A DNA stretch of 64,000 bases from Acanthaster planci (GCF_001949145.1 NW_019091487.1:727000-790999); one strand, 5' to 3'; counted from the first letter of the stretch, positions 1-14,363 are shown. The notes: generated from the letters alone by a model not told the origin. A program made the numbers and translations.

Positions 1-295
1 TACTTCCAAAAGAGTGCTTAACTTCAACAGTATGAGGTGACTACTGTGTGACCAATAATATGAATGCATACTTACTGTCTTCTCATAACTGTGTGGGAAT
101 AATCTTGTATCCTTTAATAACAGCAGGGTTTTATGAATCAAGATATTTCTGTTGTTATACATCGTCTAGCAGCTTCTTCCTCCAACCCTAGAAAGCCACA
201 AGTTTACTCTCAGTTTAACTTTAAACCCTACACCTCCAGGCACTTTTGGCACAAATCTATCTGAACTTGATTATGTGTTCTTCTTTATTTTTCAG

Positions 296-370
296 ATTGG
301 GGAGGTCGAGGGAATGCCGGAACGACGAGGAGTTTTCCCAGTCAATTTTGTGGAAATCAGCGACGGATAA
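296..370 (+). CDS. ASAP1/2-like: ASAP-family ArfGAP, last coding exon (end of SH3 domain)
   Basis: The exon starts after a pyrimidine-rich acceptor (TTTTTCAG ending at 295) and reads 24 residues to a TAA at 368-370. The residues IGEVEGMPERRGVFPVNFVE match the end of the C-terminal SH3 domain of the ASAP family, whose members finish a few residues after this domain; the ERRGVFPV core and immediate stop are characteristic. ASAP proteins (BAR, PH, ArfGAP, ankyrin, SH3) are GTPase-activating proteins for Arf1/5 that act at focal adhesions and on membranes, and the SH3 domain binds proline-rich partners such as FAK. All other domains lie off the left edge, so the paralogue cannot be named. Other SH3 proteins are possible but fit less well. 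Confidence 0.82.
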   Translation: MGEVEGMPERRGVFPVNFVEISDG

Positions 371-3300
371 TTGACTGAGGAGTCTTTGATAATCACCCAC
401 CATGGACCATCTTTCCTGATCATTTGCTGCTTTTCAGGGAAAGTAAATATATGTATTTTGTAGATCTGTGTGTTTGAGATTCCTTCATTAAAACTTTCCT
501 ATTGAAATCTTTGCTTGTTTTTCAATTTGTGGGGAATAGTTTGTAGAAATGATGTACATTTAACGGCTGTCTGATTGTTCAGTTCTTTGGGTTGAGAGTC
601 GATAATGAAAAAAATGGAGCAAATTTAGTTGATTCATTGATATTTACCTCAGCTCAGTTCTTTTCAAGAGACAGTTATTTCCATACCTTGCAACAGTAAC
701 AAGTGGTATGTGTGGCACAGTTACAAAGATCGGTGTAAGGGTCAAGAACAAACAAAGAGTGTGGAGGCCACTTCCTTGAAAGCTAAAAGCTTGTTGTGAG
801 CGTCCCCTCAGCAACAATACTGCTTCAGTTTTTTTGCCAATGGTGTGGCAGAAGGAAACATGCACCACTCATATACCCAACAACTTATACAGAAGACAAG
901 AATTGTGATGTCATATTGTATCCCGCATTGTAGCCAGCATAGTCTGTTGTTTTAGCCCTAACAAAGTATTGAGTACAGCCTGGACTTCAGCAGCTGCACT
1001 TTTTGGATGACAGAATTGTTCATCTGCTTGTTTCTCACTACCACCCTTTACCACATCTTTCTAATAGCATTTTGTTTTGCCACACAGAATAGTTCAAGGC
1101 CTTTTTTTAACTTCAGTTCTGTCTCCAGCCTTGGCTCCATTACTGGCTATTAGCCTCGGAAGGATACTTTAAAAGGCTAGACTAAATCCAAGTCTTTGTG
1201 AAAGGACTCAGTGTGATTGAACCCAAGATCCCCAAAGTCTGGGTACAGTAATATTGTTGAGGCTAAGCCAGAAACAATGCCAAGATTTGAAAAAACCTAG
1301 TGTAATTGCCTTTTAAAAAGGATTGACGTGACACAGGCTAGTTCCTGGGGTTCGTTGTCAAGTGTTAGGATGGTAGTAGTGGCAAGGTGCCAGACTGTTG
1401 CTTTTGTGACCAGTGACAATTTAGGATCATACATTACAAAGTATGTTAACCTCACAACTCTTGTACATGGCTGTTTTTTCACCGCAGAAACAATGCTGTA
1501 GCTTTATGACAGAAATGATGGGAAAAAGTGTTCATAGATTTTCTCACATGATGACAAAAAATGAGTTATTTTCAAAGTGATCTGAAAACAAGTGCATTAT
1601 GAAGCTAAAATTATATTAAAGATATTTTTCTTTTTTAATTTTTAAATTGCCTTTCGTGCAAAGCATGGTCAGTAGCGATGATTTTTTTTAAAGACTGACA
1701 GGGAAAACCTGCGTAAAGAAAGTGGGAATATAAAGGGGAAGAATGTAAGTATATTTGACCAAGCTGCCATCATTTGTTGATTTCTTATTTGACAGCAAAT
1801 TGTTGATTACGTTGTAATTCCTTCCAGGATATGGCATTTTCCTGACAAGACAAAGAAGTAGCTTTGTGCAAATTCTGCTTGTTTTGGAGATAACTAGACT
1901 CTTTCCCTTGTTTAAATTTAATTTTTATATTTTGTAGCAATTTTGTAACAAAACATTAAGTATGAATGTTTAGTTTGCCATCTTTTGATTAATATTGAAC
2001 TGAATTGCTACAATTGTAAACATTTTACATATTTCATAAAATGATATACCATTATTTATTATGCTGAAAATTTGTTCATGGAATGTTCACGTTAATTAAG
2101 AAAGATGTTTATTGTTCGCGTCTTCTGTGGAAACAATACTCTCAGACTTCAAGTTTTTTTTTTAAATCAGGGCTGAGAAAGTTTCCACATCAGTATTTAA
2201 TTTTGTTGGTGGTGCTGGGGAGTTTGCTTCTTTGAAATGAGATGCAAGTAAGTTTCCTGCCTGTTTATTGATTGCAGGAAGGTTACTGTCTTGACAGAAG
2301 CTCCTTTTCCTTTGAGGAAACTGACCAAAGGCATCCTAGCTTGAAGGTTCTTCTCTTTGCCATGACACATGTCTCATTATTTTATCTACTTTCTTAAACT
2401 TTTTATGGTAAACTCCAGTGTTAAAGGCCCAAGTTATCTCCCTGTTTATAGTAAGGGAAAACTCGCCACTTACTGGAGCTGAAACTTTTCTGCTAATGGT
2501 TAGCAAATTTGTTGAGGTGATTGGGCTTTTGTACGCTCATACACCTGTGTGAATTCTGTGCCTGTTCTAGTGCTCGGAGTACAGACCATTAGCACTAAAT
2601 TTCAACCATGAAATTCAGTCGTGAAGAGTAAAAATAACTGAGGGGGCGTAGTTGAATGTTGAAGGCCTGAAACCACATGGAAAGAATGCATGATGAGCTG
2701 CTGTGCTTACAAATTGAATGGATAGTGGTATGCATTATACATTGGTCTAAATACAGTGTCTCTAGGCTTCAAGCCTTCCAATGTCTTGTGCTTTTCATCG
2801 TCCAACTACGCACATGTTGCCATGGATACCACAGGATTGAGAACATGAAGAAATTGTAGAGATTTTATATTCTTTTTTTGGCCTCAAAAGGCTTGTGTCA
2901 CTTTGCATGTGCGTCCTCTCGCAGAAATGTACCTTGTAGAGGAAAAGGAAGAACATCATGTGAATCCAGTGAGTCTCTTTTGGGTTGGAAGGTGGGAAGG
3001 TGAAGTAGGTTTCTGTTCTTGCAAGTTTGCCTGAATTTTGTTGAGTGGAATCAATTATTTATTGTCTAGGGTTCATAAAATAAATATAGATTGAAATTAT
3101 TGTTGCAATACAAATACCAATCTGACAGGACCAATTTCTTGGTACTTGGGAAAGCTTAATCATGCCAGCTATTTTTGACTCCTGAGTATTTCTATATTTT
3201 GCCTAAATCGTTTTGAATCCAGATGTTTTGTCAAGATTATTAAATAAACTTGTCACCCACAGAAAACACATTAATTTTTTTGGGGGGATACGTATCTCTG

Positions 3301-4541
3301 CCATATTTCTGCTGGTAATGGGACCTCTAAGTTTTCAATTAGAGATCTATAAATAAGTTACTTGGCCATGTCTTTGCATTGTCTGGATTCAGAAACATCT
3401 TTAGAATGTTATGTAAGGTTGTTCTTTATGAGTTTTAGTAAGGACAGATACCTTCTTGCATACATTGCCAGCTCTGCTGCTGTTTTTCATGTTTTTGGTT
3501 TTCTTTAAGGTGAAGTGTTTATGTGAGTATTATGAAATACTGACTAAGAAATATCTTGAGGTCTAATTTATTTCTCTTTGGAAGTATATGAACAAGCATT
3601 TGGCAGTTGATTTGAAGCTTAAGAGGTCCCACCAAAAAAATTTCTTGGCGAGGAGATGGGTTGTACTTAGCAGAAATGGATCTAGTTAAAATGTTAACAT
3701 AGAGTGGGTTTGTATAGGGCAGTTGGAGGGAGTTTTCAAGCTCAGACTTGCATTGGTTTAGCCAATGTTTCATGCATTCTGTACTACTTGGAAATGGTTT
3801 TTCATTTCCTGAGGAGTGACAAAGTCAGTCACTTAAGTAGCATTTTCTACATGTACTGTATATAGCGTGTGCTGAGCAGTGATAGTTTTGTTCATCATTT
3901 TGAGGCTTATGTTCAGAACCTCTTGTGGGATGTGTGGCTTTTGTCAGACTAGGTCTCAGCTAGCTGATTACCTCATCAATTTGCTTTGTTCCATCATTTT
4001 CTATGCTTCCCCACAAAATAAGGCCGACAAAATTCTCACCCTCAAATGTTTTGGAAGGAATCTTCCTGAATCCTACAGAATCCTCCACTGTGAGGGAAAC
4101 CAAATGCACATTAAATGACGTCACCTTTCAAGGGAAATCAAGACCCATGGAGAGTAACAGTGGCTGGGCTCTACCTTCCTCAATCCTGCAAATTCTCCAA
4201 AATTTCCTGCTGGATTTGAAAGTATAATCTGACAGAGCTTTGTCATCAAAAATGACCAACTTTTAAAAGTTTTTTCTCACGTCTGAATTGAGATAAATTC
4301 AAATTGACGTCCACATAATACCAGCATATTCCAGTTAGAAGAAGCCAACTTCTTGAGATCAACACATCAGACATCTTACCCGATGGTGTCTGTGTTAATG
4401 TAATCGTGTACTGTAAATGTATAGATATTTTTAAAAAACCATATGTTGTATGATATCTACATAAATGTACATGTATTGTATAAAGTGTTTGTGTCATGCT
4501 TTATTCAGACCCATTTTGTAAAGTCAGTGGATTGGAATAAA
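371..4541 (+). other. Probable 3'UTR of the ASAP gene
   Basis: No conserved coding segment is seen downstream of the ASAP stop. The sequence is AT-rich on both strands. An AATAAA at 4536-4541 is followed by a GT-rich stretch, a typical cleavage/polyadenylation context; weaker or alternative AATAAA signals occur near 3063 and 3240. A 3'UTR of about 4.2 kb is long but not unusual for this family. The exact end is inferred; transcript data would settle it. Confidence 0.5.
4536..4541 (+). terminator. Polyadenylation signal, ASAP gene (candidate)
   Basis: AATAAA followed within about 15 bases by GTGTGACAGTTGATGTG, a GT-rich downstream element. It is the last good plus-strand signal before the region assigned to the convergent PTP4A gene. 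Confidence 0.45.
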
Positions 4542-4559
4542 GAGTTTACTAAAGTGTGA

Positions 4560-5780
4560 CAGTTGATGTGAAAAACAAAATCAGCACTGTGCTTAAGTTT
4601 ATTGTCGAGTCTCAGAAAGATAACAGTACACCAGATTAATGCTGCATTAATTATTAGCAGATCTGTAATACATTTGAAATTACAACATACCAGTGGTAAT
4701 CATTTTTTTTTCTTAAGAAAAATGAGTGACAATATCACTACCTTTTCCTTACTGGTGCATTGGTGTCAAAACTCCCAAAAAACCTTCACACCCACTTCCG
4801 TCCACAAACACCTACCCTAAAGAAGTGAACCTGGCAGCGACACCCATCCCCACTTAACATCTGCCATGCCAACCCTATACCATATTTCCAGTGGCTTGTT
4901 TTTTTTGTCTCTGAATGCAGTTCTGTTTTTGTTTTCCACAGCTTATTTTCTTCTACAACTGATGTTAGTGAAAGTAAGAAAGGACCCATGTCAGTAATTA
5001 CAGCATGTTTTCTTCATGTACTGTTCAAATAATGAACTGCCACATTTACAGGACCATTGCTTCATTTCTGCTGGCAGTTCAGCTGAAGTACATTTATTTC
5101 ATTGTAAGAAGGTTGGATAAATGAAACATGTTTGAGAAAATGTGTATACAATTAGAAGGGAAATTAATTTGAGCATAATCATGTAATTATTGTTGAAGTG
5201 CCATGTTGATGGTATAACTGAATCAGTTCCAACCTAAAAAGTAAACATTGACAAAATATTCCAGGCTAGAACAGCGCAAACCCAAATCCTCATTCCCAAG
5301 CCCTCTATTGTGATCACGTGATTTGAGTCCAGGCCAGAGCTCTACATTTTAAAGTTTTCTTAACAATGCATGATGTACCTCGCATTCTCGAAGTGCTGCA
5401 GGTGCACCAAGGGGTCACCCCCCTCACACACAAAGATAACGTCCTCTTATCTGTGTAGAGGTACATGTAAGTGCATCAGTAACAATATAATGCAGTGCCT
5501 GTCCCCAACAATTGGATACAAAAAATCTGACAGGCATGGCCCCGTCCCAACCCCCTAAATTATTTCCTTGATTCTCCCCCCATGTTGGTGGCCAAAAGCT
5601 AATGAAGCATCCAAATCCAAGGGGGCGTTATTTTGTTTTTGAATCTCTTCTGTAGGTAAATAAATGAACAAAGTATGTTGCTTCCAGTATACTGTCTCCT
5701 AAAGACAATTCCAGTGGAATGAAAGTGGGGAAAAGCTGGTTAACGAGGAGGACCACAGTAAAATAAGCAAAACAAAGACT
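4560..5780. other. Convergent intergenic spacer ASAP / PTP4A
   Basis: No conserved protein, RNA gene or element was recognised here. It lies between the likely 3' ends of two convergent genes. Confidence 0.35.
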
Positions 5781-5783
5781 ACT

Positions 5784-8700
5784 TTTATTTAACTTAATCA
5801 AATAAGATTTATTTCTGGTAATGGGGACGAGCAGCAACTCTTATAGGAGATAATTATGTGCAAATTCCACATTGGTCAACAAACCTAATGACATCAAGGC
5901 ATACACTCCAATCATACACATGTACCTTGTTTGGGCACACAACAAAACCTGGCATTAATTTTTTTCCAGATTTCATAGACAAATTTTTCACTGTTCAAAA
6001 TTTAGTAATGTAATATTGGTGAGGGATAACTCAAGTCAACCTTGTTGAGATTGTATTTTTGTCAAAATTATTCCATTTTCAGGGGTAAAGCACATTATAA
6101 TGCAAATTAATTTCTTCAGAAATGTGCACTCAGACACTCCCCATAGCAACAACACCAATTGGAAGAAACAAATTGACAGAAAAACTAATAATGTCTGTTA
6201 ATGCCCTAATCCTCTGAAACTTGAAGGCTGCCTGCAGATTTCTCGACAGGAATTTAAGCATATTAATTCGCCAAAGAACTCAGTGGTAATACTGACAAGA
6301 CAAAGTACAACTTCACCTTAACCGTTTTAGTTTCATTAAGCACTGATCTCATATTCTGAGTGATATTATTGAAGAAAAGCAAGTGGCATGTTGGATTGTC
6401 AAAATGAATATTCATAAAAAAGACTACAAACTGGACACCAGCACACCAAAACCAAGTCGTTTGAATATCAGTACCAATAACGGACTAGAAAACAATTCAC
6501 ACCCTTTGGGAAAAATGAACTAAGTTTGTCAAAATCAAAATAATGACAAAACAAGTGTCCAGAATTTTAAGCAATCAATCACAATAGAAAAAATGTGCAA
6601 CGTGACTAATCATGAGTATAGTTACAGTAATTGTGACTTGAAGTTCACCAAAGTTCACTGATTGGAACTAAAGAAAAATCTTGTGAAACAAAATCAGAAC
6701 TACCTGCTGATGGCTATACCTTGGTCTAGTACCCAAATCCTTGGTACATGTTACAATGCAAGGGTAAAGGTATCAGCTATTCCATGCAACTTGCGTTTGA
6801 GACATTTCAAGATGGCTACCTAGTAGAGTTGAAAATCATACAGCAGCTTGAAATTTGAAGTGACTGCGTGGGTCTAAAGAGCAACAATTGATCTTTTTGG
6901 GGATGAGTAAAAACACAGCTTATCACAAACATGTTGTGGGTAACAGTCTCAGATCCAACACCAGTTTGTTTCATTCACAGTAAACATCTGAAAAGTTACA
7001 CCACCACTTTGTTAGTAGAAAGTGAATACAACGCTCACACTATACATCACATTCTACTCGGGATTTTCTACCTTTGCCTTTCAAGATAGTTATTAATATC
7101 ACAGTCTACTTGAGGTATTTACTACAACTCTATCACACGGCTTTGGCGTTGAGCACATCAACAAGACGAAGGGACATATCAAATTTAACGGCATTGAAAT
7201 TTCAGCACCTAAAAATAGTTATTTAAAAGCACACTTTCAGAGTACAAATGCAGTGTGAAAAATAGACTTTGTCCATCATTAAACTGCTAGTCCAGTGGTA
7301 AGAGTCAAAGGCATTTTCTTCAGTTTTTTCAGTTGTTAGTAAGGGTTAGCGGACAAACAGTCATTACTCAAGTATCACAATTTAACTACTTACATGTACT
7401 AATCAAACTTCTGATTTGGTTTTCAAATGAGATATTCTGCAGTTCTACTAACTTCAGCCTGTTTCACCATGAAATTATTTTCCACAAATTCATTTCTTTT
7501 TTGATAAATGTGTTATTAAAAACATTTTTACATCACAGTTTATGATCATGCAGAAAATATAATCAAGATACAATTCCAACAATTCATCCCATTGGCACCA
7601 AATTAAAGTGGCTTTGCTTGTACATTAGTACAAACTTCCAAAACCTAAAAATTCATTGTTTACGATGGTGCAAAAGGGAAAAGAAAAAATTCCTGAAAAA
7701 TGCCAAGGTGTGCAGTCTCTACCAAGCATACATGTAGACCTTTCTAGAAAAGAACATAACTCACTAAAATTACAGAACAGTGCAATAAACGTTAACAAAA
7801 TAATTCGATACAAATCATTTCAACTGAATCCACAGCTTGCTTTAAAGTCAAAGGTCAGCAAGTATGAGGTCAACTGACTTGAAATGGAGCAACATGACTA
7901 TTCAATGGTTCAAAAAAAAAGCTGAGATAAAAATAAATAAAACCAGGAATATTATAATTTTCAATTGACTTGGCAAACGAGCATCGTAACAAAATTATGT
8001 TAACGCAGCTTGTGAAATACAGCCCAATACAAAGTGGATGCAGGACATTCAAAATCGGAGACAGTAAAAACATAAAGTACATTATATGATAGATTTGTCT
8101 ACCAAAAGTGGCTAACTCGCAAACAGCGATAGGTCAGTTCCAACCCACACTGTCCCACACATGTCCATGTACACTGAGATATTATTTCTCAGTTCTCACA
8201 TGACCCTGAACTTTGACACCTGACATTTGACATTTCTGCTCTGACAATTACAGCATGGCTACTCAACTAAGATTTACATGTTTCTGGATGCAATTGTTTG
8301 CTAATCACAACCACTGCATACTCTCTCAGAGCAATATTGGAATTCTAGATGCTGCTGGAAATAATTCATAAATTTGTACAAAAACAAATTATAAATAATT
8401 AATCACAAAATCTAACAGTTGGAAATTTGTGCAAATGTGAAAGCCAAACAAAGTTCTCAAAATAAATGAGTGATTTCAGAAATTTGAAATTCAGGGAGAT
8501 AAAATCTCAACCTAATTCTATTTAAAAGAAATGATCAATATAAGAAAACAACGGAAGGTGTAGTACTGTATTACACTGATCAATAAATAAATATGTTACT
8601 TTTGAAGCCCTCTTTCAAAACAATAAGTCTATTGGCGCGAAGGAGTCCTTTTGTTCCAAAGTCTGAACCTACCCTCAAACTTGTTTAGAACGTGTTAGCT

Positions 8701-9880
8701 TTGCCAAACATTTCAAATCCAGGAAGTGTTTCTTGGGCACATTTTCTCCAAAGTTTCAACTTTTTTCCAGCTGTGACAGGAGCAGTTCTACAAATCTCCC
8801 AGCCCCCCCCCACAAAAAAAAAATATTACATCAAAATGTTGTCTTATGAGCTGCCACGTCAATAGGGGAAAACACACGTCAGACTGGTCAGTCTTCACGT
8901 CACACACAAGGACTACTTTTTAACAAGTGCATCCATTATTGACATATTGCTGGGTGACAAACAGAATACTAATCATTTAGCTAAAACAAAAAAAAATTCC
9001 AACAGAAAGAACTGATAAAACAGACAAATAATTAATGTCTAGTTGATATTTAGGTAGTGACCTTTGAAATAGCGTCATTCACTTCCTGAAAATCAGTGAA
9101 GTGTGAAATTAAATATGGACATGTAACTTCTAGCATGACATATGCATACCAAATACCCTGGGGTCATTCATATTGACCTGGTATCCCAAGCAACAAAGCA
9201 ATGCCAAATAACCTGGGGTCATTCATATTGACCTGGTATCCCAAGCAACAAAGCAATGCCAAATAACCTGGGGTCATTCACATTCACCAGGTATCCCAAG
9301 CAACAAGGCAATGCCAAATAACCTGGGGTCATTCACATTCACCAGGTATCCAAAGCAACAAGGCAATGCCAAATAACCTGGGGTCATTCACATTCACCAG
9401 GTATCCAAAGCAACAAGGCAATGCCAAGCAAAACTAATTTCATTTTCCAATGTTCTGGGGAACAAATAATGTCCATTACTAGAAAGTTTTATGGTTTGAT
9501 CCTTCATTTCCATGTATTTTTTTTAATACAAAGCTTCCTTGAATCTGCAAAAATCCATGACTATAAGGAAAGCAGGTTGTATTCAAAGAAAAACGACAAT
9601 TAAGCATGGGTCAAAATGTGGCAAAACCATTCAAAGTATTCAGGAAAAGGAAGGCAATCCTTCAGTACATACACATGTCATATGAATAAGTATACATGTA
9701 CATTATATCAACCTGTAAACAATATAATGCAAAATCAATTAATATTTTTGGTTCATGAGAAGAAACAATTCCCTTCCTAAATTAACAAATGCTTTAGTGG
9801 GGTACTGAATGTTGCTCCTGTCCTGATGATTTACTTTCCTCTTTTTTTCTCTCTTGGGGTGACAGTTTTGGAGATAACAT
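5784..9880 (-). other. Possible long 3'UTR of PTP4A
   Basis: Minus-strand sequence downstream of the PTP4A stop codon. It is AT-rich with no conserved coding. AATAAA signals on the minus strand lie at 5808-5813 and 5784-5789, and I noticed none clearly closer to the stop, so the UTR may be about 4 kb. It contains the 55-bp tandem repeat at 9150-9424. The extent is an inference. Confidence 0.3.
9150..9424. repeat. 55-bp minisatellite, five copies
   Basis: Copies begin at 9150, 9205, 9260, 9315 and 9370 with an exact 55-bp period. Each carries a CCTGGGGTCATTC segment followed by a TGACCTGGTATC or CACCAGGTATC segment and a run of AGCAACAA. The first two copies share one variant and the last three another, suggesting stepwise expansion. 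It falls in the presumed PTP4A 3'UTR. Confidence 0.95.
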
Positions 9881-12800
9881 TTACTGAACGCAGCACTGGT
9901 CTTTGTTGTTTTTCTTGTGTTTTAGTCTCATGCGGGAGCGATACTTCTCCAGGAAGGCCAGTTGTTTAGCATTGATGGCACCACGGCGTTTCCTGCAAGA
10001 GGACAAATAAAATCAGTCACTGGTTCAACTGACTTAAGGGGGGTCATCTATGCATGACTTTTAGCGAACATATTTTGGTGTCCCAAGTTAACTTAAAAAC
10101 CAAATTCTTTTGAAATTGCACAGAAAGCTACAAATCCAGCCCATGTCACATTAGAATTTACCAAAATTTACCAAATGCTTAACATTTGCCACAATACTTC
10201 ATGTAGGTGTGACAATTCTCATCTCCTTTGGGATCTAATTATGCAAATGTTACCAATGTTAGCAGATATCTTGCACAAGGTTACCTACGTTAACAACAAG
10301 GAATAAGTGACAATGCAACCTCTTCTGTAACGAAACAAATGTCCCCATGATTAAGTGGACAGAAATATACAAAAATCAAATCAAATTCTGCACATGGCTC
10401 CACAGACTTTGTTGCAACGAATACTTCCACTGTGCTACTGTAATTTCACCAAACCAGTCAACTCGGAAAAATGATGTACGCAAGTAAAATTCATTTGCCT
10501 ACATGATGCCACTGTTGTGCAAATACATGTCCAAGATGTTTTCATCGAGGCTGCAAATAAAATCCAACATTCAATGTTGAACATCTTGAAAACTAATCTC
10601 TTGCTAAAGTTACACAAACTGCTTACTGGTTTTTTGCATCGGATATTAGCTTCTTTTAATCCGACAGTCACCCTCAATTATAAATACAACAAAAAAATCC
10701 TTTGGAGGCCAAGAACTCAAACTAACTTACTATCCATCTGTTGTGTGGGACTGTGCATGTATCACAGTGATGTGAAATATTTCCTGTTTACGGAATTTAG
10801 CTCACACAATACCCTTATTTCAAAGAAGACACTTCTAAAGATCCCCTTATCGAGAGAATCCTGATACGTGTACATATCGCACTGCAGTTACAAAGTACCA
10901 GCTACTTTTCATGTTTGCATTTCACTTCATTTTTCTCCCTTTAACCAAATTACAAAGTCTAATGCTGACAGAGAAATGGGACAGTATGCTCATGATGAAG
11001 AGGGAAATGTCACATGCAAGGTTGCCTATAATCTTGTAACAGTCAGTAACGAGAATTTACAAATAAAGAGGAATGCATGACAATGATGTTGAACTTACAA
11101 CTTGGTTTTGTTTGTGTTGTTTTATCTTATCGTTTGTTTATTTTTTTTGGCTTTTTTTACTGAAACCAGTTTCACGAACAAGCATTCAACCAAAAGTTTT
11201 AACACAAAATTTAGAGTCCACCTCCCAATTTGAAAACTGTTTATTTCTAATGGACAGCATAATTATGAAATCTTTGTTAAAAAATAAGCTTGTGTAAGCA
11301 ACCTTGGTTACCAGGTGCAGGGAGCCAGTGAAATGTTTGACTACTTACTCTCTGATTAAGGTGACAGCATCCTCGTAACCCATGCCAGCCTCCATCAATG
11401 CCACAGCAACCAACAAAGGGGCACGTCCTAATCCTGCCACACAGTGCACAGCAACACAACTCCCCGGGGTCTCACTAAAACGCTTCTTCACAAGATCCAA
11501 CCACTTCTCAATAATATCGTTAGAAGGCACACCGCCATCGTCAAAGGCCCAGTCCTGTATAATTAACAAAAAGGGAAGTTTCTGAGAATTTCCATGGGTT
11601 CATACAAAAAAATTGCAGAGCTCTTTGTTCAAGGACTGTCTGGCAGTGAAGTGAAAAGTTACTTGGAAGAAACCTTCGACTAACCACAACCACAAACCAC
11701 ATACAGGTACAGAACTTAGGACTGGTTGTTGGCTAGTATTCTGGCTCAGAGTTTCTGAGCAATATTTTTTCTGCTTGACAGATCTGTGGAATATTGGCCA
11801 AGTCCAATTCATACAACTACTGTACATGTATGTATCTGCAGATGGAGGAACAAACAGACCAAGGGTGAAGTCAACAACCAGGCTAGAGTTGCATGGACTC
11901 ACCAGGACTTGGATCCCTTCGTTCTCCAGTAATTTGGTCTCATAGGTGGGCTCACAAACTCTCGCCACTTCCACAATGTCTCTCTTCTTCAATTCCTGGA
12001 ATCAAGGATCAATTACATACATGTACGTGTACCAATAAAAGCAATCATACACATGTACCAATGCAAAGGCACACTTTAGTACGTGATTCATTACACCTAG
12101 TAGTTTTGAATTTTTCTGAAGGATTATGTACTAAACATCACATTCTGTTCAAAGAATGTACATGTTTTGCTGCTTAAAATTCCTTAGTGTTGATTTCTGA
12201 AGATCCTGGAAGGATCAACATAAAATGACAAATTTTACCCAGGCACATGCAACATTTGACATTTTTCCATGATACATTTGCATTTTTTTCCTTACTACAT
12301 GAACACACATACATGTACATATACAATGAGATGCCATCCAAAAATACCTACATTACATGTCTACATGTACTGTTTGTGTGTGTACTTTAACATGCTACAG
12401 TGCACAAAACATCATTGTTGGTGTACATGTACGTGCTTGGTGAAATTCAAACAAGTTTCCTACACTGTAGTTCCTGTTAACCCCATTCATTACAATGTTT
12501 TATTTTCAATCTGCACTAGAAAATGCCCCAACATGTGCATGGGCAGAGATAATAGAATGAAGACCAGCACAAACAGTTGCTATCCAAAACCAACAGGACA
12601 TGAAGCCTAGCATCAGCAGGGGCTTGGCTGCAAGAAATATTGACCTGACTACAGCTTCAAATGTGTTCCTTGGCCTCAACTAAACACTGCCAAGCAGAAC
12701 TCTTCCTCAATAAAATGCCACTGTGGCCTCAGGAATTTGCCAAGGCATGGCTGTGGGTTTCTAAGAAAGACTAAACACAACAAATGCTGTGTAGAATTTG

Positions 12801-14363
12801 TAATGCAGGTTGGTTTTTGTGAACACCACTTTTTTTCCAACCACTGTCCAAGTTTCAGAAGAGAGAAAAAGGAAAAACTAGCAGTACATATTTGGCAAGA
12901 AATGATATGAATGATAAGTGCAGTTTTAGTGTCTAAACTCTGTCACAGAGAAAAAAAATTGACCAAAATTGGCATTAATTTCAAAGTGCATAAAACATGT
13001 TCCGGTACATTTATGTATAGTTATGTACATATCACAATTTGCTGGGTATTTTGTACACATCTCTCTGTACATGAACACGTACATTTTACACATGCATGAA
13101 CATTATGAATATGTGGACCAAATGACAGACTTTTGCAGTTTTCATCAGTAATATGATCGCAGATTTCCTGCATCTAATATTTGATCGTTGCTGAGCGTAC
13201 ATGCACATTTTTTGCACACGAATGCATCCTACATTGCTCTCAAGCCGTGATGTCCACACCCAGCCGCTGAATTTATGAAGTCTGTCGGCAACGTAATGAA
13301 ATAGAAATGATCTCACATTGGCAGGGGCCTTTTGAACAGACTGATAAAAAAAGACACGCCGACGAGACAACCTGCACAAGCGGCTGCAAAACACCTCCAG
13401 TCAACAGAACTAGCAAAGGTCAGATGGTCATTGTTTCTCCCGTCTCAGTCTGAATGCTCATCTCCAACTCAAAGCCTTATAAATCACCAATGCATAACAA
13501 GACTGCCTACTACGTGTGTCTTATCACAGTCCAAAGATTACTCAAGAGATGGCCGCATGTTTTTCTTTCTTTTTTTTGGCTGAGATGCTGCTGATTCGAT
13601 AGGAGGGACACGATGCAAGATAACTGGTTATTTTTGGGTGGCTATGGTAGCTCCCGTCTCCCTCCTCCCTGAGGTGGTCTGTGCATGATACTGCAGCAAT
13701 GTGTGGAATGATGCCAGCTAGAAAAGCTGTCAGCTGACTACTGAGCTGATCCAAAGACATACAGCATCCCCGCCTGCTGGCCATCATGTACATGCAAACA
13801 CATCGCCAAATCTAGTATACACTCTTCTGTGATAAACAAAAATGTCTTCAACGCAGAAAGGCTAAATATTCAAGACATGGCCAATCTCTGAATTGTACAT
13901 GTTTTTCAAAGATCCACCCTAACGCCCCAGCATTTCAGACGAGAACTTGTCTCAATCAGCGAAAGTCAAAAAGAAAACCACAAAAGACCCAGCATACCGG
14001 TTTTTTTTTTGTAGTATGCATTTCTATAGACATTATTACACCGAGTAATGATAAATTACTATCCATTTTCATATCACTTGCCCCACCTGTTGATGGAGAT
14101 GTACAGGTAGCCATGTATGAAAATGAACATATAGCGGTAATTCATGCATACACCTGCACATGTACATCTCCTCAAGTAGAATGAACATGTACATGACGTG
14201 TATTACAGTTGAGCTGACAACAAATGTCCAAATCAATGAGTAAGTTGTTCAGCCTCACCTTGATGAAGTAATCCATGCCATTCTTGTCAGGGTTGTGGAT
14301 GATGAGAAATCGTGTATGCTTGTAGATGATTTCTACGGGTGCTGGACGCACGCTTCTTGCCAT
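9881..14363 (-). CDS. PTP4A: Protein tyrosine phosphatase type IVA (PRL), complete
   Basis: Four coding exons on the minus strand: 14259-14363, 11903-11995, 11349-11554 and 9881-9992. All have GT-AG introns and the joined phases agree, giving 171 aa (human PRL-1 is 173). The start [12 protein letters not shown] matches the PRL N terminus. Key residues fall at the human numbering: redox partner Cys49 (RVCEPTY), general-acid Asp72 in the WAFDD loop, and the P-loop [10 protein letters not shown] with nucleophile Cys104 and Arg110. As in all PRLs, the usual Ser/Thr after the P-loop Arg is Ala. A basic tail precedes CCVQ, a CaaX box for farnesylation that anchors the enzyme to plasma and endosomal membranes. 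PRLs are weak phosphatases that also bind CNNM magnesium transporters and promote growth. Non-coding 5' exons are probable but not located. The family call is very secure; which vertebrate paralogue it matches best is not decided. Confidence 0.96.
9993..11348 (-). other. PTP4A intron 3
   Basis: Donor GTAAGTAG, acceptor TCTTGCAG. It interrupts the codon for Glu135 (GA|G). No embedded gene or repeat was recognised. Confidence 0.85.
11996..14258 (-). other. PTP4A intron 1 (between first and second coding exons)
   Basis: Donor GTGAGG after the codon for Lys35, acceptor TTGATTCCAG. It contains scattered TACATGTA words and no recognised gene. Confidence 0.8.
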
